64,000 bases of DNA from Blattamonas nauphoetae (Eukaryota > Preaxostyla > Oxymonadida). Positions 9,001-19,302 of the stretch are shown here, in pieces. Location of the stretch: contig JARBJD010000020.1 in NCBI GenBank assembly GCA_033064195.1, positions 310,001 through 374,000 on the forward strand, written 5' to 3'. Within the stretch, counting starts at the first letter, position 1. Each line of letters starts with the position of its first letter. Both the position numbers and the translations under genes were made by a program. The notes beneath the pieces were generated by a model, which was given only the letters and a program-made list of their open reading frames with translations, was not told the origin of the DNA and did no database searches.

Positions 9001-11758
9001 GAGGGGAATCTGCGATCAGACCAAAGCCTGCAAAGGAGACAGCGATTCCATTGTTTGAGGAAGATGTAGTGATCGTCTTCAGACGAGGTGGCTCAGGAGG
9101 AGTGGTGAAAGTGAAATCAGCGATCAGAAGAGATGCTGAAGATGTTTGATCGACCATCTGCGTCACTCTGTATTCCCTCCCGAAATCAATTCGATCCCCA
9201 GAATGAGGAAACATCACATGATCCATCGTCTCAATCACCTTCTTTGTGTCTGTCGAGATGAGCAGACTGCGTGTGTGTGTTGCATCGATGGCGGAAGTCA
9301 GAGTGAGCTGATATTGTCGAGATGCTGTCAGATGCTCGCCAACAAAACGGAATTGGCAAATCTTTTCAGTTTCCGCATCCGAAAAGCTGATTGGATGGAC
9401 TCCAGTGAGACGAGGGGAGGCTGCGGGCGTGAAGAACCAGATCTTGAATGGGTCGAAGGGAATGGAATCAATCGTGTCTTTCTTTCGCACGACTTTCAGA
9501 GTGTAGTTTGTGGAGAAGGTCAATTTCGCTCCATCACCAAACAGCAGGACAGAAGCAGCGGTCGAATTGTCAATCAGTTCTTTGTCGTTCTCAAACGTCA
9601 CTTCAAACGAGATTCCTTCCACTTCTTCCACTTCCACCTCATACGTTCCTCGAGAGAGTCGCTTCCCTGTCAGTTTCACCAACGCGTGATCCAGTCCAGT
9701 TCCTGGCAAGCACTCAGCATCACAAATGCGAGGAGGACCAGGAATGATGAACTTAACAGTTGGGATTCCTTCCATCACTTGATTTTCGATGGACACTCCA
9801 ATCAACGTGTACCACGTGTCGAACTGCAGAAGACCCCAACTTCCAACGGGCACTGCACATGTGGCTGTGGTGCCTTCAGACAGGAAAGGGAAGGAGAGCA
9901 GACGGTGGACGGCTGGTGTTCCTCGGTGTTCTGTTGGATCATATGCACTGTCAGCAGTGTTATCAACATCAACCAACAGAGTTCCCTTGACTGAGGTGTT
10001 CACTGTCACTTTGAGTGTGACCATTGCATCCACAGACACGACTTCGATCGATTGGACTGTTGCTGACACAGTATCTGGGAGTGGAGTCAGCACTGACGCA
10101 TACCCAGGGTTTCCAGTCCAGAAAGAGTTTGTTCCTGTTGTTGTGTCACAATTCCTGACATTGTCTGCCAACACACCAAGCACGTTCGGATTCCAGTAAG
10201 TGTTGAAATCATTTCCCACTTTCGTTGCGATGTTGCTTCTGAACTGAACAGAATCGAGAACGAGAGGGCCTTGCGGATAAGACACATGGATCCCTCCTCC
10301 ATTCAGAACAGACTCACATTGATGGATTTGGCAATTCCTGATAGTTGTGGATTGAGCGTAGCTGATCCACATCCCTCCACCTCCAAAATCTCCAACTGTG
10401 CCTTTTGTCTTTCCCTCCTTAAACACACACTCATCAACTGTCAAAATACCGCTTCGGTAGAAATAAGCGTTTCCCCCGTTCGGTGCAGATGAATTCAAGA
10501 ACGAGCATTGGTGAACGGTGGTTGGGCCGGTGTTGGCATTTGTGAGGTATATGGACCCGCCAGGATGTGAAGATGCGGCACAGTCGATGAATGAACATTC
10601 CCTGACATTTGTTGGACCCTCACATTGGCTGTACAAGCCAGCTTGTGATCCGGTCAAACTCCTGAATGTACATCGTGTAACAGTGAGAAGATCTGTGCGT
10701 GAATTGGTGACGTTGATGTTAATCGCACCTTCTCGATGGAGGATGGCTAATTGTTTGTGGTTTTCATCAACTGGGGCAAGAGTCGTTGAACAGTGCGAGA
10801 ACGATGAATTGGTCAGTGTGAGCGACGACTGACGACTTTGTGGGGAACAACACGTTCCAAACATGTGATGGGAACTGTGGGTCACGTGACTGCCAAAGAT
10901 AGTTTGAGATAAATGCGGAATTGAGTCTGGGGGAGGCACGCTGGACATGTTTGTCATGCTCGTTCTTCCAAGGCAGGTATGAACAGAAAAGAGATCCGAG
11001 CTGCCGGAAGAAACAGAGAGGCGGCTGTCGAAGAGGGGACCACACCCAAATACGTTAGTTTGATCCCGGAGGACGACATCGTTTTGAGTGATCGACACCC
11101 TCTTGCGATATGATTCTGAGATATCTGAAAAATGGGTGGTAACGGTCTCATCATCTGTTCCAGATTGCGGGCACGAAAAACTTGCCATTGGGAGGAGAAT
11201 GGATGGTACTCGAGAGACGAGATTAGTTGAGAGAACGAAAATGGAAACATCCGAATCCGATGCTGTGTCAACTAGAAATGGCGTAGTGTCCGAAGCTGAG
11301 TGGATTGAACATGAGTGAAGAGCGAGGTGTGAAGATTTGACCTGGGCAATTGAAACCGATTGGCCGTTCAGTTCAAAGATCAAGGATGAGAATGCCACTG
11401 TGCTATTCGAAATAGAAAACAAATTCCGAATGGCTATGTTGTCTATTTTGGTGATTTTGTTATTCGGTTCAGATTGTTCTCGTCCAATCATGTCGCTTGT
11501 GACAGAATTTGTGATGATGGTGCTCTTCCCGGACAATTTGATCGACATCGACGTGAGAACACAATTCTGTGAGTGGTAAATGCTCTCGTGGAGATGAATA
11601 TGCGAACTGGATCCTTCGACTGCGTTTGTGAGTCTCGATGCGATTTGCGACGAGAGACTTGGAATGGCATAGGATGAAGGAGCCAATGAGAATGCAAAAC
11701 CGTGCACAGGGTAGAGAGAGAGAACAAAAAGAATGTGAACCAATAGAAAATAGTCCAT
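6011..11758 (-). CDS. Giant type I membrane protein: beta-helix ectodomain, Ig-like repeats, intracellular pseudokinase (array copy 1)
   Basis: Single exon; 1,915 residues from the ATG at 11758, chosen because the signal peptide MDYFLLVHILFVLSLYPVHG starts there and is conserved in all three copies, while upstream frame sequence is not. Order: signal peptide; Cys-containing right-handed beta-helix repeats to about residue 560, with pectate-lyase-like turns such as GGGIHVSYPQGPLVLDSVQF; about six Ig-like/SMP-like repeats of about 100 residues each, marked by PPRL or PPRV joins; a second beta-helix region at about 1250-1550; a membrane helix at about 1581-1604 followed by KRRK; and a cytoplasmic domain with a kinase C-lobe pattern (FRLGLVLYEIETGLVPFGE, then ECLSLDPQQRPAL). 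No VAIK, HRD or DFG motif is seen, so it looks catalytically dead. Probably a surface receptor or adhesin. Ligand unknown. Confidence 0.85.
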   Translation of the reverse strand: MDYFLLVHILFVLSLYPVHGFAFSLAPSSYAIPSLSSQIASRLTNAVEGSSSHIHLHESIYHSQNCVLTSMSIKLSGKSTIITNSVTSDMIGREQSEPNNKITKIDNIAIRNLFSISNSTVAFSSLIFELNGQSVSIAQVKSSHLALHSCSIHSASDTTPFLVDTASDSDVSIFVLSTNLVSRVPSILLPMASFSCPQSGTDDETVTTHFSDISESYRKRVSITQNDVVLRDQTNVFGCGPLFDSRLSVSSGSSDLFSVHTCLGRTSMTNMSSVPPPDSIPHLSQTIFGSHVTHSSHHMFGTCCSPQSRQSSLTLTNSSFSHCSTTLAPVDENHKQLAILHREGAININVTNSRTDLLTVTRCTFRSLTGSQAGLYSQCEGPTNVRECSFIDCAASSHPGGSIYLTNANTGPTTVHQCSFLNSSAPNGGNAYFYRSGILTVDECVFKEGKTKGTVGDFGGGGMWISYAQSTTIRNCQIHQCESVLNGGGIHVSYPQGPLVLDSVQFRSNIATKVGNDFNTYWNPNVLGVLADNVRNCDTTTGTNSFWTGNPGYASVLTPLPDTVSATVQSIEVVSVDAMVTLKVTVNTSVKGTLLVDVDNTADSAYDPTEHRGTPAVHRLLSFPFLSEGTTATCAVPVGSWGLLQFDTWYTLIGVSIENQVMEGIPTVKFIIPGPPRICDAECLPGTGLDHALVKLTGKRLSRGTYEVEVEEVEGISFEVTFENDKELIDNSTAASVLLFGDGAKLTFSTNYTLKVVRKKDTIDSIPFDPFKIWFFTPAASPRLTGVHPISFSDAETEKICQFRFVGEHLTASRQYQLTLTSAIDATHTRSLLISTDTKKVIETMDHVMFPHSGDRIDFGREYRVTQMVDQTSSASLLIADFTFTTPPEPPRLKTITTSSSNNGIAVSFAGFGLIADSPLVLTMSSDINHEPSQQILCSAHDSTEIRDYSLYPKTADVNQLKYDTTYTIERATLSGRKVHLEDTLTLTTPEEPPRVENASIDIIKQKTGVEISLTGVLFETGSYKVTFTCSGEQTVVVSGTATVDNMIVLDQVSIVDSSPTFLVPGKTYIVSKVEKDLMGVLTSIVVNDDVNVLIPNPPIVSSLMFEFANQMNISYEFRVTGTHLPKTGSFVVKLTSLSFIVEFSENGGRTVSEYEIGWPDTLKFNSVDPVSSISRVGDEDDMILVQNGLSLQTLVRPDEITFHVDSSPISSTSRTCGTLTRPCTTMDAAWLIASTLQIPLPSLRILHNSTLSSPVRINTGMDVLFEAGPTTEPELVVKDAFSAHNQTAVTVTDTSLKLNQIEAVIQSTDPLFVFVTVLENGVLTISFCSIIGDESGIALDTEGALCSWTTGIFRSDASTVHLSSSSFSSLNQGVVHMKGGSLSVVSSSFFGNSPHDTTFPSARRNIQCSETGSVSIGSLISGDGTKDHPSAWISLGDCSLKGEQANVDSPLFVPSLSADESSSKYDKKQQNFNISIVGTDFVPCGLSLDVFSITKEGIEQNSTDFELEPSAFSNSLPTLSFTDTLITLSVAITTFSSLSSKLEWRGRLVYGNGVKTTNSFQIQMNSSDRMAQAALENMKWWLPLIIVLICALIALIVIVILIKRRKQTKNEHKDTPLMEAQEMNVEKLEDCFDQANQPTANVSTARHLNGNSVLSVAGSLLGEEEDSGVIQKAQKTISAENRAEGIRCEEKFEIEIVDKTDTLYKRLHVQKESVERRRTQIAVTKGLQHLMIQDPTAPLLTQLTSHSVVLNDASQIFLLIKPTGSRLPNASNQQQTMSLDTTAQHSLSTQPPNQGVMSQSVLRCNAPEQNVEDGQQIKEIDERKAAVFRLGLVLYEIETGLVPFGEQDAVNANRSLSIGVLPKMEGVDEQIRDLIGECLSLDPQQRPALSSILSVLSTVEDKLPKQAPQKGIMG

Positions 11759-13110
11759 CTTAGTATCGATTTCACCCCTTGGTCTCGAGGTGATCCACCC
11801 CATTATTTGTTGGTCTTTTTGTATGGAATACAGCAAATCATGAAAACGTGGAATGGCTGAGCCCAAAGATGGTCGGCTGAGAGCCAAATCCAGCTAGAAC
11901 CAAAATCATTTCAATGAAGATCACATGAGAGCCAGAGAGGAAAAAACATGAAGTAGATGGTGGCTTCGTATAAACATGCATTCCTAACAGTTTTCAAGAG
12001 AATTTCTTTCCGCACCTGTGTCATATTGTATAAATGTAATTCTACGGGTCCGCTTTGACTCGAATCAGAGGACTGGGAGTGTTCGGTCTGTGTCTAATCT
12101 CAGAAAAGGATTCAATTTGGTAAGTCCTGACGAGAAGTTGGAGAGGACGATTCTGTTGAAGAAGGATGGGTGGGAGAAGGAGAGAGAACGACTCATTCCA
12201 TACCAACAATCTTTTCGATGATCATTGTCCCGCTTTGTGCTAAACTTTCCGTTATTTTGAGGATGATTCGATGGAATGTGGTGAATTGAGGGAATGCGGT
12301 GAACTTTGCAGAGAAATGTTGAAACTCCAAATTGAAGGGTGTTCTTGTTTGGCGGCGGGATTCTGAAATGTGGCAGTGAAGTGACACGATGTCTCTGGCG
12401 GTATCATCTGATGAGGTTATTGGAGTGAGTGGAAGAGTAAAGCGAGACAGATGATTTGCGGTAGATGATCTAGATTTGGGTGTGGCATTTGAGGTGACAG
12501 CCTTCAAGATGGGGAGTGTGTGGGGAGGAAACCAGCAGGCGAGAGAAGCTCTGAATGTGAACGAATAGTACGACGATGATATGACGACGTAAGAGATCCA
12601 AATGTTGTTGGAACGCATCTAGTTGGGAGTGTTCGGGTGATCTGTTGTGTCAGAGGAGAGATCGATCGATGATGAGAACACTGGGAATGTGAGCGGAGCG
12701 TGTGGTTGCGTTTGTTCTGGTCAAGAGCGAGATATTTGGGTGTAGTAATGGGATGCGATTTGGTGTACGATTGCGGGAGTATGTTGGGAGCGGCTGCACC
12801 AACCAGCCAAGATCTGGCGATGTTCGAGCGAGATGATAGAGTGGTGTTTCTGGAGTTGGATTTGGTTGTGTGGAGGGAGATAACTTCTGAGAGGTGTGAG
12901 GCATGTGGATGGGAGTCGTGTGGGATGCTTTGAGAGGCGGTTTGTGTCGGGATGGCGTTCTGTCATAAAAATGTTGAATCCTGGAAGTGTGATGGAGTGG
13001 TCGAGGAGTGCGGAGAGTTGGGTCTTTCTCGCGTCTTTAAGATTTGTGTTATTTTGTGCGTTGATGTGAATGAGGAGTCACGTATTCAGTGTGTGTTGGT
13101 GTGTGTTGTG
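11759..13110. other. Intergenic spacer between array copies 1 and 2
   Basis: 1.35 kb, repeated almost exactly at 17949-19302. It includes the promoter side of copy 1. A minus-strand frame of 141 codons (12193-12618) has a counterpart in the next spacer, but a one-base length difference shifts its frame there, which argues against coding. No membrane segment or kinase remnant for copy 2 is recognisable. The strand composition switches to G-rich on the plus strand near 12650-13080. Confidence 0.5.
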
Positions 13111-16100
13111 TTAGAGTTCGTCCGTGTGTTGTTCCATTGCCTGTTCTGCCTCCCCTGACACCATCCGGAGCGAGCACCCCGAGAACGACGACCCCTCTCG
13201 ACGAATCACAGGCAACACTCTTCCCACAACCACCACAAGTCCAGTGTGCCCAGAATGCGACGGGGTATGAACGATCTTCCGCTTCTTCTCCACGATGGGG
13301 ATGCCACCCTCGTCTCGATCCAAAATAACCCCACTCACCGCTGTCTCTTCAAACCAACTCCCACGCAAATCGATCTTTGTTTGGCCAACTCCAACACTCC
13401 TCACAATAATTCCTCCCCTGCTTTCTTCTCCACTCTCCGACCACGAGACACTGCTGTCCACAAACACATTCCCCAACAACCCAACTTCCCTCCTTTCTCT
13501 CACATTCGAGCTTCCCACCACAATACTCAACACTCCTCCCTTCTTCTCTTCTCCTCTTCTGCCAATCACTATTCCACTTTCTGAGAAGACGCACTTTCGA
13601 ATTTCTGTCTTCTCTTGCCACGTCTCAACCTCAATCACTCCCATCCCAGCTTTCACTTTCTCACTTTCAACTCTCTGTGTAGAAACAAACACTGCATCCC
13701 TCATCGAAAAATGTGATTCTTTTGAAGTTGACGAGAACCTGACAAGTTCGGCGTTTCGAGTCACAACTCCAATGAATCTGCTCTCTGTCATCTCAAATGA
13801 TACATCCTTTTGAGAAGACGAACAATTCACAAGAACCACACCTGACTCCATCTCAACTCCCTCCATCACAATCTGCTCAACTGACAATGATCCACCCAAC
13901 CAACACACAAGTCCCATCCCAACTCCCTCTCCCTTCCACCCACTCACAATCAACACTGAACACACAACACACTCCCCAAACCCACTCACCACACTTCTCC
14001 TTCCACTCTTTCCCAACAGCGGCGAGGGAGGCAGACACAATGTCACTCCCACAATCACGATGCTTCCTCCTGACATGGCAATCACTTCTTCCTCTCCCCT
14101 TTCCCCCAGATCTCCTTCGTCTACCACCAATCGAGACTGTCCCTCAAACAGTCCTCCAATCTCGAGATCCTTCTCTCCCACAACCACTCTTCCTCCAAAT
14201 CCCCCTGATCTGTCAATCTTCACGACCACTCCCGACATTCCTTCATCTTCTCCCACTCTCCATCCAACCAACACGGATTCGCACGGCTTTCCAATCGTCC
14301 CACATTCCTCTCTCTCATCGCTCCCTCCTTCTCGAACAATCACTTCCATCACTATTCGCTCTCCTGTTTCAAACCACAGTGTTCCAGAACAAAGAATCTC
14401 CCCATCGTCCTCTCGAATCGGTGTCATCTCTGTCAGCGTGTATTTTGTGTTGTGTTTCAGCTGTCCATTCTGCCCAATCGACACTTCGTCTGACTCACCC
14501 TCCGTTGACGTCTTGAATCGCACTCCAATTCTCAAAATGCTATTCAGTGTCACTTCATATTCTGTTCCAGCCACAAAATCTGATCCTCTCACCTGGATCT
14601 TGCACAAGTTCTGGAGGGAGTTAACAAACTCGAAAATGAGTGACGAGACAATTGGGGGGTTTGGGACGAGGACACTGACATCATCGTTCACGATGATTGA
14701 TGTCAGGACTCCCATCGAGTCCTTCTCCACTTTTGAAACGATGTATGTCTTTCCCGGGACGAGGAACGTTGGGGAAGAATCGAGTATGGAGACTTTGTCA
14801 AGAACAATCAAATTGTCGACTGTTGCTTTTCCAGACACAACGACAGTTTGTTCACCAGAGCAAGTGAACGTCACTTTGTATGATCCAGTCTCGAACAACA
14901 CTCCCGTCAGAGAGATCTCCACACCCGTCTTCTGTTTGATGATGTCGATGGATGCGTTCTCAACACGTGGCGGTTCTTCAGGAGTTGTCAACGTCAATGT
15001 GTCTTCAAGATGGACCTTCCTTCCCGACAGTGTCGCTCTTTCAATCGTGTAAGTTGTGTCGTATTTGAGCTGATTCACATCAGCGGTTTTGGGATACAAC
15101 GAGTAATCCCTTATCTCTGTTGAGTCATGTGCACTGCAGAGGATTTGTTGTGAAGGTTCATGATTGATGTCGGATGACATGGTGAGCACGAGAGGGGAAT
15201 CTGCGATCAGACCAAAGCCTGCAAAGGAGACAGCGATTCCATTGTTTGAGGAAGATGTAGTGATCGTCTTCAGACGAGGTGGCTCAGGAGGAGTGGTGAA
15301 AGTGAAATCAGCGATCAGAAGAGATGCTGAAGATGTTTGATCGACCATCTGCGTCACTCTGTATTCCCTCCCGAAATCAATTCGATCCCCAGAATGAGGA
15401 AACATCACATGATCCATCGTCTCAATCACCTTCTTTGTGTCTGTCGAGATGAGCAGACTGCGTGTGTGTGTTGCATCGATGGCGGAAGTCAGAGTGAGCT
15501 GATATTGTCGAGATGCTGTCAGATGCTCGCCAACAAAACGGAATTGGCAAATCTTTTCAGTTTCCGCATCCGAAAAGCTGATTGGATGGACTCCAGTGAG
15601 ACGAGGGGAGGCTGCGGGCGTGAAGAACCAGATCTTGAATGGGTCGAAGGGAATGGAATCAATCGTGTCTTTCTTTCGCACGACTTTCAGAGTGTAGTTT
15701 GTGGAGAAGGTCAATTTCGCTCCATCACCAAACAGCAGGACAGAAGCAGCGGTCGAATTGTCAATCAGTTCTTTGTCGTTCTCAAACGTCACTTCAAACG
15801 AGATTCCTTCCACTTCTTCCACTTCCACCTCATACGTTCCTCGAGAGATTCGCTTCCCTGTCAGTTTCACCAACGCGTGATCCAGTCCAGTTCCTGGCAA
15901 GCACTCAGCATCACAAATGCGAGGAGGACCAGGAATGATGAACTTAACAGTTGGGATTCCTTCCATCACTTGATTTTCGATGGACACTCCAATCAACGTG
16001 TACCACGTGTCGAACTGCAGAAGACCCCAACTTCCAACGGGAACTGCACATGTGGCTGTGGTGCCTTCAGACAGGAAAGGGAAGGAGAGCAGACGGTGGA

Positions 16101-17948
16101 CGGCTGGTGTTCCTCGGTGTTCTGTTGGATCATATGCACTGTCAGCAGTGTTGTCAACATCAACCAACAGAGTTCCCTTGACTGAAGTGTTCACTGTCAC
16201 TTTGAGAGTGACCATTGCATCCACAGACACAACTTCGATCGATTGGACTGTTGCTGACACTGCATCTGGAAGCAGAGTCAGCACTGAAGCATAATCAGGG
16301 TTTCCAGTCCAGAAAGAGTTTGTTCCTGTTGTTGTGTCACAATTCCTGACATTGTCCGCCAACACACCAAGCACGTTGGGATTCCAGTAAGTGTTGAAAT
16401 CATTTCCACTTTCGTTGCGATGTTGCTTCTGAACTGAACAGAATCGAGAACGAGAGGGCCTTGTGGATAAGACACATGGATCCCGCCGCCATTCAGTACA
16501 CTCTCACATTGATGGATTTGGCAATTCCTGATAGTTGTGGATTGAGCGTAGCTGATCCACATCCCTCCACCTCCAAAATCTCCAACTGTGCCTTTTGTCT
16601 TTCCCTCCTTAAACACACACTCATCAACTGTCAAAATACCGCTTCGGTAGAAATAAGCGTTTCCCCCGTTCGGTGCAGATGAATTCAAGAACGAGCATTG
16701 GTGAACGGTGGTTGGGCCGGTGTTGGCATTTGTGAGGTATATGGACCCGCCAGGATGTGAAGATGCGGCACAGTCGATGAATGAACATTCCCTGACATTT
16801 GTTGGACCCTCACATTGGCTGTACAAGCCAGCTTGTGATCCGGTCAAACTCCTGAATGTACATCGTGTAACAGTGAGAAGATCTGTGCGTGAATTGGTGA
16901 CGTTGATGTTAATCGCACCTTCTCGATGGAGGATGGCTAATTGTTTGTGGTTTTCATCAACTGGGGCAAGAGTCGTTGAACAGTGCGAGAACGATGAATT
17001 GGTCAGTGTGAGCGACGACTGACGACTTTGTGGGGAACAACACGTTCCAAACATGTGATGGGAACTGTGGGTCACGTGACTGCCAAAGATAGTTTGAGAT
17101 AAATGCGGAATTGAGTCTGGGGGAGGCACGCTGGACATGTTTGTCATGCTCGTTCTTCCAAGGCAGGTATGAACAGAAAAGAGATCCGAGCTGCCGGAAG
17201 AAACAGAGAGGCGGCTGTCGAAGAGGGGACCACACCCAAATACGTTAGTTTGATCCCGGAGGACGACATCGTTTTGAGTGATCGACACCCTCTTGCGATA
17301 TGATTCTGAGATATCTGAAAAATGGGTGGTAACGGTCTCATCATCTGTTCCAGATTGCGGGCACGAAAAACTTGCCATTGGGAGGAGAATGGATGGTACT
17401 CGAGAGACGAGATTAGTTGAGAGAACGAAAATGGAAACATCCGAATCCGATGCTGTGTCAACTAGAAATGGCGTAGTGTCCGAAGCTGAGTGGATTGAAC
17501 ATGAGTGAAGAGCGAGGTGTGAAGATTTGACCTGGGCAATTGAAACCGATTGGCCGTTCAGTTCAAAGATCAAGGATGAGAATGCCACTGTGCTATTCGA
17601 AATAGAAAACAAATTCCGAATGGCTATGTTGTCTATTTTGGTGATTTTGTTATTCGGTTCAGATTGTTCTCGTCCAATCATGTCGCTTGTGACAGAATTT
17701 GTGATGATGGTGCTCTTCCCGGACAATTTGATCGACATCGACGTGAGAACACAATTCTGTGAGTGGTAAATGCTCTCGTGGAGATGAATATGCGAACTGG
17801 ATCCTTCGACTGCGTTTGTGAGTCTCGATGCGATTTGCGACGAGAGACTTGGAATGGCATAGGATGAAGGAGCCAATGAGAATGCAAAACCGTGCACAGG
17901 GTAGAGAGAGAGAACAAAAAGAATGTGAACCAATAGAAAATAGTCCAT
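13111..17948 (-). CDS. Beta-helix/Ig-like surface protein, array copy 2; C-terminus swapped, one frameshift
   Basis: Nearly identical to copy 1 over the signal peptide, first beta-helix and Ig-like repeats (17948 down to about 14630). It then switches to an unrelated C-terminal part of about 500 residues, rich in Gly, Val and Glu, with its own beta-helix turns such as GGSLSVEQIVMEGVEMESG. It stops at 13111, just after a segment (GSSFSGCSLRMVSG) that resembles the last ectodomain strand of copy 1. No membrane helix or kinase region follows, so the product would be secreted or truncated. The reading frame shifts once near 16401-16410, where copy 1 has three C on the plus strand and this copy has two. 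That gives two overlapping frames, 16278-17948 and 13111-16374. It may be a pseudogene, a two-part gene or a base-calling error. No intron repairs the frame. Confidence 0.7.
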
Positions 17949-19302
17949 CTTAGTATCGATTTCACCCCTTGGTCTCGAGGTGATCCACCCCATTATTTGT
18001 TGGTCTTTTTGTATGGAATACAGCAAATCATGAAAACGTGGAATGGCTGAGCCCAAAGATGGTCGGCTGAGAGCCAAATCCAGCTAGAACCAAAATCATT
18101 TCAATGAAGATCACATGAGAGCCAGAGAGGAAAAAACATGAAGTAGATGGTGGCTTCGTATAAACATGCATTCCTAACAGTTTTCAAGAGAATTTCTTTC
18201 CGCACCTGTGTCATATTGTATAAATGTAATTCTACGGGTCCGCTTTGACTCGAATCAGAGGACTGGGAGTGTTCGGTCTGTGTCTAATCTCAGAAAAGGA
18301 TTCAATTTGGTAAGTCCTGACGAGAAGTTGGAGAGGACGATTCTGTTGAAGAAGGATGGGTGGGAGAAGGAGAGAGAACGACTCATTCCATACCAACAAT
18401 CTTTTCGATGATCATTGTCCCGCTTTGTGCTAAACTTTCCGTTATTTTGAGGATGATTCGATGGAATGTGGTGAATTGAGGGGAATGCGGTGAACTTTGC
18501 AGAGAAATGTTGAAACTCCAAATTGAAGGGTGTTCTTGTTTGGCGGCGGGATTCTGAAATGTGGCAGTGAAGTGACACGATGTCTCTGGCGGTATCATCT
18601 GATGAGGTTATTGGAGTGAGTGGAAGAGTAAAGCGAGACAGATGATTTGCGGTAGATGATCTAGATTTGGGTGTGGCATTTGAGGTGACAGCCTTCAAGA
18701 TGGGGAGTGTGTGGGGAGGAAACCAGCAGGCGAGAGAAGCTCTGAATGTGAACGAATAGTACGACGATGATATGACGACGTAAGAGATCCAAATGTTGTT
18801 GGAACGCATCTAGTTGGGAGTGTTCGGGTGATCTGTTGTGTCAGAGGAGAGATCGATCGATGATGAGAACACTGGGAATGTGAGCGGAGCGTGTGGTTGC
18901 GTTTGTTCTGGTCAAGAGCGAGATATTTGGGTGTAGTAATGGGATGCGATTTGGTGTACGATTGCGGGAGTATGTTGGGAGCGGCTGCACCAACCAGCCA
19001 AGATCTGGCGATGTTCGAGCGAGATGATAGAGTGGTGTTTCTGGAGTTGGATTTGGTTGTGTGGAGGGAGATAACTTCTGAGAGGTGTGAGGCATGTGGA
19101 TGGGAGTCGTGTGGGATGCTTTGAGAGGCGGTTTGTGTCGGGATGGCGTTCTGTCATAAAAATGTTGAATCCTGGAAGTGTGATGGAGTGGTCGAGGAGT
19201 GCGGAGAGTTGGGTCTTTCTCGCGTCTTTAAGATTTGTGTTATTTTTGTGCGTTGATGTGAATGAGGAGTCACGTATTCAGTGTGTGTTGGTGTGTGTTG
19301 TG
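17949..19302. other. Intergenic spacer between array copies 2 and 3
   Basis: Copy of the 11759-13110 spacer with only a few single-base indels, for example one extra G near 18480 and one extra T near 19244. No gene is recognised. Its near identity to the other spacer shows that the duplication is recent or is being homogenised. Confidence 0.5.

Noticed and set aside
12193-12618. 141-codon minus-strand frame in the array spacer, repeated near 18383-18809
   Set aside because: A one-base length difference between the two spacers changes the frame, and the sequence shows no domain. Probably non-coding.
14060-15052. Long plus-strand frames (up to 330 codons) across the array, repeated in each unit
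   Set aside because: They lie antisense to the conserved beta-helix/Ig frame and mirror its composition. The minus-strand frame has a signal peptide, repeats and domains.
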